A DNA stretch of 64,000 bases, taken from NCBI RefSeq assembly GCF_001951015.1, contig NZ_CP018914.1:952001-1016000 (forward strand), given 5' to 3'. Source of the stretch: Rickettsia rickettsii. GTDB taxonomy: Bacteria > Pseudomonadota > Alphaproteobacteria > Rickettsiales > Rickettsiaceae. Below the pieces are notes generated by a model, which saw only the letters and a program-made list of their open reading frames with translations, made no database searches and was not told the DNA's origin. Of the stretch, positions 1-9,083 are shown one piece after another. Numbering within the stretch: position 1 is the first letter of the stretch; the number at the start of each line of letters is the position of its first letter. The position numbers and the translations under genes are program-made.

Positions 1-1022
1 AATTGGTAAGAAAAAAACGGCGACATAGTTAAGCCCTTGGTAAATTCTTGAAAGAAGACCGCTATATACAAACTTGTAATATCTCGATTATAAAAATAGA
101 GAAATAAAAAAGATAGGCTAGATAAAGCATGATATATTAATGCTCTTTTAAGCAAATAAGAATATTCATATTTTCGGCACAAAAACCCACCTATAAAACC
201 TCCAAGGATTGTAGCACACATACCGAAAGCTTTATATCCAAGAGCTAAATCTTTCTTCGTATACCCAATATCAAGATAAAACATATTCGGCATAATTGAC
301 AGAAAATTATCTTGAAGACGATATAGAAGCATAAAACTAACAATTATTAGCCATTTAGGTTTCTTGACAAAATCATAAAAAGCATGCCAAAATCTATCAA
401 AATCATTAATAATTATCTTATCTTTAAATTTAAGCGGATAGATTATAATTAATAGTAATGATGGTATACATAAAATTGCCATAGCACGATAAACATCTTG
501 CCAGGATATGATAGTAGATAAATATAACGCTCCTGAACCTGCTATAAGTATACCTATTCTAAAGCCTGTAGTACAAGCTGCCTCACTTATGCCCCAATTT
601 TTATTTGTAATCAGTAACATCTGTGATGATTGAAGTAACATATCATAAATGGACGAAAAAAATGCCACAGCTACTAAGCATAAAGCAAATGGTATAAAAT
701 GAGTGTTAGGGTTAAAATTTGTTAGAATATATACACAAAAAATACAACTCACCAAAGCAATAATTAAACAATATTTATATCCCCGCTTACTTAAAGGAGC
801 AAAACTTACTTTTTCAAGCAAAGGACCCCATAAAAATTTAAATATATGAATAAAATTCACTAAACTAAAAAGCCCTATAGTGATTTTATCAAAACCGGAT
901 TCTCGAAGCCAAAAAGAAAGAGTTGAACCGGTAAGTAAATAAATTAAACCTCCAGGAAAAGAAATTATTAATATAAAGAAAATATTAGATATATATTGAA
1001 ATCGTGAAAAATTTAAACTTAT
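1..1022 (-). CDS. ampG: AmpG-like MFS permease, 3' end outside window
   Basis: Inner-membrane major-facilitator protein of the AmpG type; relatives import muropeptides or related cell-wall fragments. The minus frame is open from 1022 to the window edge (about 340 codons) and reads as hydrophobic segments with an early [17 protein letters not shown] stretch, then [12 protein letters not shown] and a later YRLQDNF, as in AmpG proteins. No ATG lies in frame near the 5' end. A strong ribosome binding site (AGGAGG on the minus strand, 1031-1036) sits 8 bases before an ATA codon at 1020-1022, so ATA appears to be the start, or the ancestral ATG has mutated. Rickettsia genomes carry several AmpG paralogues, so the exact substrate is unknown. 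Confidence 0.8.
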   Translation of the reverse strand, partial: MSLNFSRFQYISNIFFILIISFPGGLIYLLTGSTLSFWLRESGFDKITIGLFSLVNFIHIFKFLWGPLLEKVSFAPLSKRGYKYCLIIALVSCIFCVYILTNFNPNTHFIPFALCLVAVAFFSSIYDMLLQSSQMLLITNKNWGISEAACTTGFRIGILIAGSGALYLSTIISWQDVYRAMAILCIPSLLLIIIYPLKFKDKIIINDFDRFWHAFYDFVKKPKWLIIVSFMLLYRLQDNFLSIMPNMFYLDIGYTKKDLALGYKAFGMCATILGGFIGGFLCRKYEYSYLLKRALIYHALSSLSFLFLYFYNRDITSLYIAVFFQEFTKGLTMSPFFSYQ

Positions 1023-1049
1023 GAATTTATCCTCCTTTATAAATATACG

Positions 1050-1195
1050 GTTGTCATTCCTGCAAAGGCATCGCCCGCATGGATATCTAATCGTCATGAG
1101 CAGCCATAAGGCTACGTGACACTCTAATGAAATAATAATAAACTCTTGAGATTGTGCTTCGTCAATTACTTATGTAATTGCCTCGCAATGATATA
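1050..1195. repeat. Degenerate Rickettsia interspersed repeats
   Basis: Fragments of two repeat types seen many times in this window. 1052-1083 resembles the GTCATTCCTGCGAAAGC type. 1092-1191 resembles the type that contains GAGATTGC.TCGTCAA and ends CTCGCAATGA. They fill the gap between ampG and the helicase gene. Confidence 0.7.
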
Positions 1196-1212
1196 AATAA
1201 CGTAAACCTAAA

Positions 1213-2445
1213 TTACGATACTTTCTTTCTTTTATTACCGTAGCTGTTACCATCAAAGGTTCTTTTACGGCTACTATCAAAAGCATTAAACTTTTTACCG
1301 TCACCGCCGGCTCTTTTACCGAATGATCTTTTACGATTATTTTTATCACTTCTAAACTCACTACGTGGCGTAGATTCTCCTTTATTTACTAAACGATCGA
1401 TTGCACGCCATCTAATAACATCATCAGGAGAAATAAAAGACAACGCATGTCCAGTAGCCCCTGCTCTACCCGTTCTACCTATCCTATGTAAATAATCTTC
1501 AGGACACATAGGTAAATCATAATTAATCACATGCTGTGTATGAGGAATATCAAGCCCACGAGCCGCTACATCAGTTGCTACCATTATTCTATGGTTTGAC
1601 TTACGAAATGATAAAATTACTCTTTCACGTTGACGCTGACTTAAATCACCGTGTATAGCTTCTGCTGTATGATTTTCATATTTTAACATTTTAGCTAATT
1701 GATCGGCAGAGCGTTTAGTCTTCACAAAAATAATGACCGATCCTTCCCTATGACCAAGTTGTTTAGTTAATGCACTAAATTTTTCTTTATCAGAAACATG
1801 CATTGATTCCTGTTTTATTTCTGCAGCTGCTTTATTAGTAGCACCTACCGTAATACGTACCGGATTGTTTAGATATTTTTGAGAAACAGCAATAATATGT
1901 TTTGGCATAGTAGCAGAAAACATTAAAACTTGTCTTTTTTCCGGTAAAAATTTATTGATTTCTTCTAATTGTTCTTTCATCCCCATATCAAGCATTCTAT
2001 CCATTTCGTCAAGTACGGTTATGCCTATACGATCAATTTTTAGACTTCCCCTATTTAAGTGATCGATAATACGCCCCGGCGTACCGATAATCACTTTTGG
2101 ATTCTTTTTTAATTGCATAAATTGTTTAGGCATCGGTTCACCGCCTATCAAAACTGCACTATTAATTTTATAGGATGTAGTTACTTTATTTAAAGTACTG
2201 TGTATTTGCGTTGCTAATTCTCTAGTCGGAACAAGAATTAAAGCAGTAGTTTTATTTTTAATAAATGAATCAATTAACGGCAATAAATAAGCAAGAGTTT
2301 TGCCTGAACCTGTTTGGCTAGAAGCGAGTATGTCCGATCCCGCCATTGCAACCGGAATCGATTGCTTTTGTATTTCAGTCGGCTCAGTTATATTCATTGT
2401 CTCGAGAGCAATAATTAATTCTTCAGATAAATTAAAATTTTTCAT
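1213..2445 (-). CDS. rhlE: DEAD-box ATP-dependent RNA helicase RhlE
   Basis: RNA helicase that remodels RNA and ribosome-assembly intermediates in the cytoplasm. From the ATG at 2445 the protein has 410 residues. An in-frame TTG four codons upstream is a less likely start. All core motifs are visible in order: the Q motif near residues 4-30, Walker A ASSQTGSGKT near 41-50, PTRELATQ, TPGRIIDH, the DEAD box as DEMD, SAT, then VATDVAARGLDIP and HRIGRTGRAG in the second RecA domain. The C-terminus is a basic tail rich in Lys, Arg, Ser and Gly (about residues 360-410), usual for RhlE and suited to RNA contact. The DEMD variant keeps both acidic residues. It stands alone on this strand with repeat DNA on both sides. 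Confidence 0.93.
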   Translation of the reverse strand: MKNFNLSEELIIALETMNITEPTEIQKQSIPVAMAGSDILASSQTGSGKTLAYLLPLIDSFIKNKTTALILVPTRELATQIHSTLNKVTTSYKINSAVLIGGEPMPKQFMQLKKNPKVIIGTPGRIIDHLNRGSLKIDRIGITVLDEMDRMLDMGMKEQLEEINKFLPEKRQVLMFSATMPKHIIAVSQKYLNNPVRITVGATNKAAAEIKQESMHVSDKEKFSALTKQLGHREGSVIIFVKTKRSADQLAKMLKYENHTAEAIHGDLSQRQRERVILSFRKSNHRIMVATDVAARGLDIPHTQHVINYDLPMCPEDYLHRIGRTGRAGATGHALSFISPDDVIRWRAIDRLVNKGESTPRSEFRSDKNNRKRSFGKRAGGDGKKFNAFDSSRKRTFDGNSYGNKRKKVS

Positions 2446-2499
2446 TATATAATCCAATATAGTTTTAAATCAAAATATGCACATTATTGATTAGACCTC

Positions 2500-2640
2500 T
2501 TAACATAACTTATTTCTTAAAGATATATGAGACATCGATGCTGCTCTCTCATCCTTACATACTTAACTATGTACGCTGCGTAGAGTAGCAGTTCTTATTC
2601 CCTTTATAAGATAAGTTATGCAATAGGTCTATTGTATAAA
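2500..2640. repeat. Rickettsia palindromic element, RPE-1-like
   Basis: About 135 bases bounded by imperfect inverted ends (ACATAACTTATTTCTTAAAG against CTTTATAAGATAAGTTATG). Read on the minus strand it resembles the outer repeat at 19894-20160: CATAAC.TATCTTATAAAG, then GCAGCGTACA, then GTAAGGATG. Here it is intergenic and decayed. Confidence 0.65.
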
Positions 2641-2800
2641 AAATAAGTTATAGTAAATTAAAATAACGACTTATATAATTATCCTGAATCAAAAAATATG
2701 CTTAAGCTAGATTACAAAACACCTACTAAATATATAAAACGATAATGAATAATGAAACTATTTTAGAATCTTATTCAAGCCAGAATAATATTATTAGATT

Positions 2801-2823
2801 TAGGGCATTTTCATGCCCTTTTA
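2801..2823. terminator. Hairpin with T-run, intrinsic terminator-like
   Basis: A 7-bp stem, AGGGCAT (2802-2808) with ATGCCCT (2813-2819), has a 4-base loop and is followed by TTTT on the plus strand. It lies downstream of the minus-strand cold-shock gene, so it could end that transcript. The better T-run is on the plus strand, so the direction is unclear. Confidence 0.5.
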
Positions 2824-2959
2824 GTAAAAATAATTTATTATACTTAAAATTATATAGGTTATTATAAGACAAAAACAAAATATTTACTATTTTGATAAAG
2901 ATGACTAGGCTACCCTAAATTATAAACAATTGTGGATAGCTGCTTTTGGTATTATAAAT

Positions 2960-3497
<538 letters not shown>

Positions 3498-3526
3498 TTG
3501 CTTTTTCGTATTTTTTTTATTAATCT
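3498..3526 (+). promoter_or_regulatory. Probable sigma-70 promoter of tRNA-Leu
   Basis: A -35 box TTGCTT (3498-3503), a 17-base spacer and a -10 box TAATCT (3521-3526), about 37 bases before the mature tRNA end. Inferred from spacing and match only. Confidence 0.45.
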
Positions 3527-3562
3527 GTCCACTTAGCAAATGCAACCTTAATATCCACAGCT

Positions 3563-3648
3563 GCCCGCGTGATGGAATGGTAGACATAACGGACTTAAAA
3601 TCCGTGGAGCGTAAGCTCTTGCCGGTTCAAGTCCGGCCGCGGGTACCA
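3563..3648 (+). tRNA. tRNA-Leu (UAA)
   Basis: A complete class-II cloverleaf. The acceptor arm pairs GCCCGCG with CGCGGGT (G-U at the first pair). The anticodon loop CTTAAAA gives anticodon TAA. A long variable arm GGAGC..GCTCT follows, then T-arm GCCGG-TTCAAGT-CCGGC, discriminator A and an encoded CCA (3646-3648). Confidence 0.96.
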
Positions 3649-4117
3649 TTCGCCATTTTTAGGCAAATTCACCAATGTATCAAACAGTGAACACAGCATA
3701 AAATCAAGCTTTTCAGGTTTCAATATTAAGTTCCCAAATAATTTACTAAACGTCTTTTTTCACTCACGCTGGAACTTCTTAAATATCTTATAGGCACTTG
3801 AGACTGTTGATATCAAGGAAACCTGTAGCGATAACCGAAATTAATGCGTAGCTGTGACCCTAATGTATTAATGCACATCGCAACTAGATATTAATGAGTG
3901 AAACTGATTTAGAGATTGCCACAAAAAACTAACCACCAAACCAATGCTATTTAATATGTTTACTTTGGCTGAACATTTGTATATAAGACAATTGTCGAAA
4001 TCAAGCAAATTACAATAGACGAATAGCATCACTGCTTCGCTTATTTTAGACTAAAGAAATCTAGCAAACAGAATAGATTGAAAAGGCAATAAGTAAAAGC
4101 TTTGCAGCGTTTTTTAC
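3649..4117. other. Gene-free stretch after tRNA-Leu
   Basis: I find no convincing reading frame, repeat or RNA. The position just 3' of a tRNA is a usual integration site, but I see no integrase relic and no repeat of the tRNA 3' end. Confidence 0.4.
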
Positions 4118-4254
4118 TTAATAATACATACGCTTTAATAAATGTTGTTTATTATATTGTGCTTTAGAATTTGTAGGATCAAGTTCAATTGCTTTATTAT
4201 AAGAATCAAGAACTAAATTGTATTTACCTAGTAAATAGAAAAAGCTGTATTTTT
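4118..4254 (-). pseudogene. C-terminal relic of a TPR-repeat protein
   Basis: About 45 codons on the minus strand read as one tetratricopeptide unit: KYNLVLDSYNKAIELDPTNS then KAQYNKQHLLK, ending TAA at 4118-4120. The pattern matches TPR helix A/B spacing (Y..A..LDP..). No start or upstream TPR units remain, so it is the tail of a deleted gene. TPR proteins are common and rapidly lost in Rickettsia. Confidence 0.6.
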
Positions 4255-4295
4255 GAGTAAGATAGATTTATTAAATATATAATTATTGACTTATT

Positions 4296-4305
4296 CCCCC
4301 CCCCC
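4296..4305. repeat. Run of ten C residues
   Basis: An uninterrupted C10 tract in very AT-rich intergenic DNA, about 60 bases upstream of a decayed small membrane-protein gene. Tracts of this sort are slippage-prone. Confidence 0.8.
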
Positions 4306-4367
4306 TATAAATTACTTCTCTCACATGATAATTAAACTCTATCATTAATATATAAGCTAATTTTAGA

Positions 4368-4570
4368 GAGTTAAAATATAAAGAAGAAATTTTAACCTCT
4401 GAGTCTTATATTGATGAAGAGGAAGAAAAGAAATTAAAAGCTCAAAATGCATAGTTTTGACTAGTTTTTTAACTTTCTGTTATTTCTTTTTTAACTATAT
4501 AGATGAAAAAGCAGCAGAATAGAAACTACAGCAAGAAGCAGAAGCAAAAAAGTTAGATAAAGCTGAATGA
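4368..4570 (+). pseudogene. Decayed copy of the small charged membrane protein at 21759
   Basis: Conceptual translation with one frame change gives SYIDEEEEKKLKAQ, then a single membrane helix IVLTSFLTFCYFFFNYIDEK, then a Gln/Glu-rich tail. It aligns along its length with the intact 82-residue protein at 21759-22007 (IILSGFLTFTYFFFNYIEEK). A frameshift after the acidic segment and a TAG in the tail break it. It is therefore a dead paralogue, suggesting that a small gene family existed. Confidence 0.75.
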
Positions 4571-4576
4571 TGCAAG

Positions 4577-5482
4577 CTATAATATTTCAGCAATTCTCAA
4601 ATAATCTTGAGGGGCAAGATTTTCAGCGCGATAATTATCATTGATGTTCAACTGAGTTAATACTTCATGTATATTAGGTACAAGATTTTTCAGTGATGAT
4701 TTGATCATTTTCCGTCGTCCTGCAAAAGCAAGCTTTGTTATTTGCTCAACTTTATTTATCAGAGCAATAGACAGCGGATTTTCTAAAGGTATTAGTTTAA
4801 CTATCGCAGAATATACTTTAGGAGGTGGATAGAAAGCAGTTGGCGCTACGTCAAAGCACTTTTCCACTTTAGCTATTAACTGACATATTACCGATAACCT
4901 GCCATATGCTTTAGTTGAGGGTATAGCACAAATACGTTCTACTACTTCCTTTTGCAACATTAGCGTCATACTAGTAATTAGCCGTGCTTCTTTCAGCCAT
5001 CTAATCACTAACTCAGTACCTATATGGTACGGTAAATTAGAGATTATAGTGACTTTATAGTCAATTAATTTAGACTCGCCTATATCGTTCGCTCTCCTAT
5101 TAGTTATAGGCTTCGCTTCTCGCTTCTTGTATGCAAATCCAACTGAATTGACTATATCACAGCTTAAATCGGTTAAATTTATTTTAAGAGCATCTTGTTT
5201 AATAATATTTAGATTAGGATAATATTCTTTAATCTCATTAAGGAGCGGGAGGCATCTCTCATCTGTTTCTATAACAGTTAAGGATTCAGGATTTTTCTGC
5301 AATATTGACCTAGTTAACCCTCCTGTGCCGGGCCCTATTTCTAATACTCGGCTATTTTCTGCCAGGTTACTTGCACGTACGATTTTATCACATAGACTAC
5401 TGTCAAAAATAAAATTTTGTCCGTGCTTTCTAAGAGGATTAACTTGATGTAAAGCTGCGTGTTTTGCAATTGAAGGGAGCAT
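4577..5482 (-). CDS. ksgA: 16S rRNA (adenine1518/1519-N6) dimethyltransferase
   Basis: Dimethylates two adjacent adenines in helix 45 of 16S rRNA using S-adenosylmethionine, late in 30S assembly. The start chosen is the ATG for [16 protein letters not shown] at 5482; 14 further upstream codons (with WIPAFTGM) are encoded by an adjoining repeat. SAM-binding motif I is [11 protein letters not shown], and the catalytic NLPY motif reads SNLPYHIG. The C-terminal rRNA-binding domain ends normally. An extra segment of about 33 residues (positions about 109-142) lies between the SAM-binding core and the catalytic motif and is encoded by a palindromic repeat (see 5056-5156). The gene follows the SurA-like and lptD genes, the ancestral lptD-surA-ksgA order. 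Confidence 0.93.
5056..5156. repeat. In-frame palindromic repeat inside ksgA
   Basis: A segment of 101 bases bounded by TATAGTCAATT and AATTGACTATA (exact inverted ends). It adds about 33 residues, including [20 protein letters not shown], just before the catalytic NLPY motif. The reading frame is kept. Insertion of such elements in coding DNA is known for Rickettsia palindromic elements; I do not assign a family number. Confidence 0.8.
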
Positions 5483-5489
5483 AGGGTAT

Positions 5490-5628
5490 TTCATTCCCGT
5501 GAAAGCGGGAATCCAGTAAAACATATAAAAACTTGTTTTTATATGTTTGTTTTTATCAAATATAATTCTGTATTAATAATCAAGGTTATTTTCTGGATTC
5601 CCGCCTACGCGGGAATGACATAGAATCA
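5490..5628. repeat. Paired CATTCCCGYGAAAGCGGGAAT repeat
   Basis: Two inverted copies of a short palindrome (TTCCCGTGAAAGCGGGAATC and GATTCCCGCCTACGCGGGAA) flank an AT-rich centre that includes ACATATAAAAAC and its inverted partner. It provides spurious upstream codons to ksgA. Confidence 0.85.
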
Positions 5629-5634
5629 CACATA

Positions 5635-6522
5635 CTAAGACGGCAGCATTATTTTTATAGCTGCTTTCTTACGCATATTTTCAAACATTTTTTGTGCTTT
5701 TTGCGAAATCTTTTTATTGGTTAGGAAATTTACTACATAATTATTTTCATCTTCATTAACATTTAAGATTTTTTTGCTGCACACTAATGTTATTTCAAAT
5801 TTGTTATTTACTTCAAAAACATTACTTGCTTTATCAGGAGTTAAGTCCTTTACAATAGTTTGTTTTACGCCTTCTATCTTGCTAAGCTTATCGGTAATAA
5901 TTTGCATAGTAGCAAAATTATCATAAAGCGATTTTTTAACATCCGCACATTTTTTTAGTCGATTTTTCAAATTATTCATCTGCGTAAACGCTTTATTGCC
6001 ACCATCTTTAGATGTAAATACTTGCATTGAAATTTCTACGTCTTTTTGATCGCTAGATAAAATTGCAACATCTATTTCTTTATTACTTACTTGTACCGAT
6101 CTTGATAGACTTGATAAAATATTCATTTTAATCAACTCGGATTTAATTTGGGAAATAAAACTATCAGGATTGACCGATCTGCTTTTTAGATACTGAAGAA
6201 GAGAACCGTGAGGCATTTTATTACGATCTTCAATAGACTTAATAGCGTTCTCTATCTCTTCTTGCGGAATTTCTCTATCTCCTGCATATTGAAAAAGCAA
6301 AGATTCGTCAATTAAGCTCTTAAGTGCTAAGTCACTTAGCTGCTTATCTTGAGCAGGCGTTAGACTTGCAACATTATTTAGTGCCATAATCATTTTTTTT
6401 CTAGCACGGAACTCATTAAGAGTAATAGGTTCATCATTTACGGATGCTACTATATTCGGTAATGATGCTTGTGCTACATTAAAAGTAAAAAAAACGGTAA
6501 TGATTAATAATAATTTTCTCAT
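5635..6522 (-). CDS. surA: SurA-like periplasmic chaperone / peptidyl-prolyl isomerase family protein
   Basis: Periplasmic folding helper for outer-membrane proteins. Residues 1-19 are a signal peptide (MRKLLLIITVFFTFNVAQA). The next roughly 130 residues fit the SurA N-terminal chaperone domain (VASVNDEPITLNEF...). At 295 residues it is much shorter than the roughly 430 of E. coli SurA with its two parvulin domains. The C-terminal half is weakly conserved and I cannot find clear parvulin active-site residues, so isomerase activity is doubtful. The neighbours lptD upstream and ksgA downstream are the classic surA context, which supports the assignment. Confidence 0.8.
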   Translation of the reverse strand: MRKLLLIITVFFTFNVAQASLPNIVASVNDEPITLNEFRARKKMIMALNNVASLTPAQDKQLSDLALKSLIDESLLFQYAGDREIPQEEIENAIKSIEDRNKMPHGSLLQYLKSRSVNPDSFISQIKSELIKMNILSSLSRSVQVSNKEIDVAILSSDQKDVEISMQVFTSKDGGNKAFTQMNNLKNRLKKCADVKKSLYDNFATMQIITDKLSKIEGVKQTIVKDLTPDKASNVFEVNNKFEITLVCSKKILNVNEDENNYVVNFLTNKKISQKAQKMFENMRKKAAIKIMLPS

Positions 6523-6549
6523 ATGATACTCTGAATAAGTGACCAGTAA

Positions 6550-6673
6550 GTAGACGAAGTTTTATTTGGAAAAGAGCAAGGAGTCTATAAGTCAAGGAGC
6601 AGAGCGTACATTTAGTACGTGAGCACCGCAGAACTTATAAGACGAGCCAATTTTTCAAATAAAACGAGTATAC
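6550..6673. repeat. Palindromic repeat with GTATAC ends, type D
   Basis: One of three intergenic copies in the window (also 18101-18228 and 27955-28082) of a roughly 125-base element. Its ends pair GTA.ACGAAG...TTTTATTTG with its complement, and its core is AAGAGCAAGGAGT....AAGTC.AGGAGC.G.GCGTA. It separates surA and lptD and touches the lptD stop codon. Confidence 0.8.
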
Positions 6674-8815
6674 TCACATGTTTAAAACTTTTAAACCGAT
6701 AGAAATAGTCGGCGAAGAGGTAGTCTTTTTGATTCCTCTACTTCCATCGGCTAGATAATCGGAATAAATCTTTGCAGTAATTCTAACACAATCTTTAGCA
6801 TATGTCATCCTAATAGTTCGCGTAAGCAAATTTGGAGCTTGTCTAGAGAGATCAATGCGTGCACCAAAGCCTATAGTCCAATTTTCCGCTAGCTGATAAT
6901 TTATGTCTCCATAAAATTGTCGTACTCTATTATTTGAAACCTTTATACTTTCTACGGAATAATATTTGTTAAGCTTGGTAAGCTGAATAAAACTACCTAG
7001 ACAGTTAATCTTATCATAGTTAAAATTGCCTCCCACTTCATCCCTAATAGGTCTGAAATATCTATCTTTCCGAAAGCTATAAAACACTTCTAAATTATTA
7101 GAAAGATTACCTAGTATCTGCCCTACATTTTCCTTATCATCAGCTGGCAAATTTATACTATATCTTGTATTACGGGAGTGTCCTAAAAATAATTTTAAAT
7201 AATTTTCTTCTTTAGCAATACTAGTATTTAAGCCGTAACTTAATCTATTACCGAAATCATGGCAATCAATACCGCTATAACGGTTGGATAAAAAGATATT
7301 TTTTTCGGATAATTCATATTTAGCAGGATCAATTATAACAAAATTTTTATCTTTCTTAGATAGTTTACGTCCCATAGTAAAAGAAACTACCGGCTCAATA
7401 AGTAAATTTATCGTTTTTGTTATATTGCCTACTAACGGATAACGCCATAAAGTTTGCAATTCCGGTATATTCCTTTGAAATGATTTACTTTCTCTCGGCT
7501 TATCTACATAAGCCCGCCTAGCAAGATAAAAATCGCCTCTATCTTTAGCAGCAAAATCAAAAATTTGTCCTGAAGCAGTCAGCACATTATGCATAAAGGA
7601 TAGTTGCAAAGAGGTTCTAGCAACTTGTTTTCCTATTCTTTCTTTGTACATTAACGTATTATTTTCAACAACGATATGGCTGTTGTCATTATCATTCAAA
7701 TTTATCACGTTTTTTGTATTGATTTTTGGTAATACTAGAGGATCGTTATATTTACGATCATTACTACCTAAGCCTTGAAAACTTAATCCTTCCGCCGAAA
7801 AATAATCAACCTCATGAATTTTATTTAAGAATATTTTAGAAGTTAAATATGAAGCGTAGTTATTATAATAATTTTTTAAATAAGCTTTATCCGATGTACG
7901 CTCCACCCTGAAACCGTAATCATAAACTTTATCGGTACTAATAAAATTACCGCTTGCTATATAATGATAAGAAGAAACTTTTTTATTTTTCACTACACTT
8001 CCATCTTTTTCTAGAAAATACGGTAATTTACCGTAACTAACTTGAAAATTCATATTATCGGTATCATTCAGGCGATAACGTGCTTCTAGCTCATAAGTTT
8101 GATATTTACTCAAAATTCTTGGCGTGAGCGTAAAATCGATATTAGGTTTTGCACGTAGATATAGGGGGATGCCAAACCCTTTATTTTTGACGTCAGGTAC
8201 CAATAATCCAGAAGTTGCAGGGGCCGTATGAGTCGGATGGAAAAAATACGGTAAGTAACAAATCGGTACACCGTATACTTCAAAAAACACGTTTTTATAA
8301 ACTACTCTATGCTCTGCGGAACGAATATAAGTATCCTTAGCAGCAATTTGCCAAATAGGGTTTCTATTACAAGTAACATCACAAGGGGTAAACTCGGCAT
8401 GGTGCAGCTTAAGATTATTTTCATCTATTCTTTCGGCAAGTTTAGCAATTAAAAGATTATTATCACCGGAAAGCAAAATGAATTCCGATATGATACCTTT
8501 CTTAAATTCATCTTTTAAAACCGCTTTGTCTCCCTCTATTATCCGATTTTGTTTATCCTTAATTCGGATATTACCTTCTGCCCATAAAATATCATTTTCT
8601 ATATCATAAAGTAAATTATCTGCCATTAATAAATACTCATCCGTGATAATTCTTATATTACCTTTAGCATATATCAAATCCTGATTTTCATTATACTCTA
8701 CGAAGTCAGCTATAATATTGCTTATTTTAATATTTTGACCATTCTTAGAAAGAGCGCTAAAACTTACCAAAGAAAATATTATGATAATAAGCAAACATAT
8801 TATTCGCAGTAGCAT
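6674..8815 (-). CDS. lptD: LPS-assembly outer-membrane protein LptD
   Basis: Outer-membrane barrel that inserts lipopolysaccharide into the outer leaflet together with LptE. Residues 1-23 are a signal peptide (hydrophobic LLRIICLLIIIIFSLVSF). Residues about 30-130 form the OstA/LptA-like jellyroll (ADFVEYNENQDLIYAKGNIR and a second GNIRI unit). The remainder is alternating aromatic/polar beta-barrel sequence with the conserved IPICYLPYFFHPT-like segment (here VPICYLPYFF). Length 713 fits the alphaproteobacterial family. The TGA stop lies directly at the edge of a repeat, so the last residues (VLNM) may have been altered by it. Confidence 0.93.
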   Translation of the reverse strand: MLLRIICLLIIIIFSLVSFSALSKNGQNIKISNIIADFVEYNENQDLIYAKGNIRIITDEYLLMADNLLYDIENDILWAEGNIRIKDKQNRIIEGDKAVLKDEFKKGIISEFILLSGDNNLLIAKLAERIDENNLKLHHAEFTPCDVTCNRNPIWQIAAKDTYIRSAEHRVVYKNVFFEVYGVPICYLPYFFHPTHTAPATSGLLVPDVKNKGFGIPLYLRAKPNIDFTLTPRILSKYQTYELEARYRLNDTDNMNFQVSYGKLPYFLEKDGSVVKNKKVSSYHYIASGNFISTDKVYDYGFRVERTSDKAYLKNYYNNYASYLTSKIFLNKIHEVDYFSAEGLSFQGLGSNDRKYNDPLVLPKINTKNVINLNDNDNSHIVVENNTLMYKERIGKQVARTSLQLSFMHNVLTASGQIFDFAAKDRGDFYLARRAYVDKPRESKSFQRNIPELQTLWRYPLVGNITKTINLLIEPVVSFTMGRKLSKKDKNFVIIDPAKYELSEKNIFLSNRYSGIDCHDFGNRLSYGLNTSIAKEENYLKLFLGHSRNTRYSINLPADDKENVGQILGNLSNNLEVFYSFRKDRYFRPIRDEVGGNFNYDKINCLGSFIQLTKLNKYYSVESIKVSNNRVRQFYGDINYQLAENWTIGFGARIDLSRQAPNLLTRTIRMTYAKDCVRITAKIYSDYLADGSRGIKKTTSSPTISIGLKVLNM

Positions 8816-9083
8816 TTATATGTAATAAATATATTTTAATAGTAAAAAATAATAGCAAGCTATTAGCAATATATCAAATAATAAAAAATTTTGCTTGCTC
8901 TTTTGTAGTACAAGGTTATTCTATGGAGATGATAATCATCATTGCGAGGAGATGCATAGCATCGACGTGGCCATCTCATAAAGTAGGATAAACTCCTGAG
9001 ATTGCTTCGTCAAAACTTATAGTTTCTCCTCGTAATGACGAATAATGTGTTACCCTCAGCGCAAAACACCAAATACTAATAAA
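8816..9083. repeat. Divergent intergenic region with interspersed repeat
   Basis: 8965-9035 carries the CATTGCGAGGAG....CTCGTAATGACG type with internal GAGATTGCTTCGTCAA. The rest is AT-rich and presumably holds both divergent promoters (lptD on minus, xseA on plus). I cannot mark them with confidence. Confidence 0.6.

Noticed and set aside
1170-1361. Open frame of 63 codons on the minus strand opposite/overlapping the helicase end
   Set aside because: It is a shadow of rhlE in another frame plus repeat DNA; no family and no ribosome binding site.
3649-4117. Integrated element attachment site beside tRNA-Leu
   Set aside because: No duplicate of the tRNA 3' end, integrase or phage gene was seen in the window.
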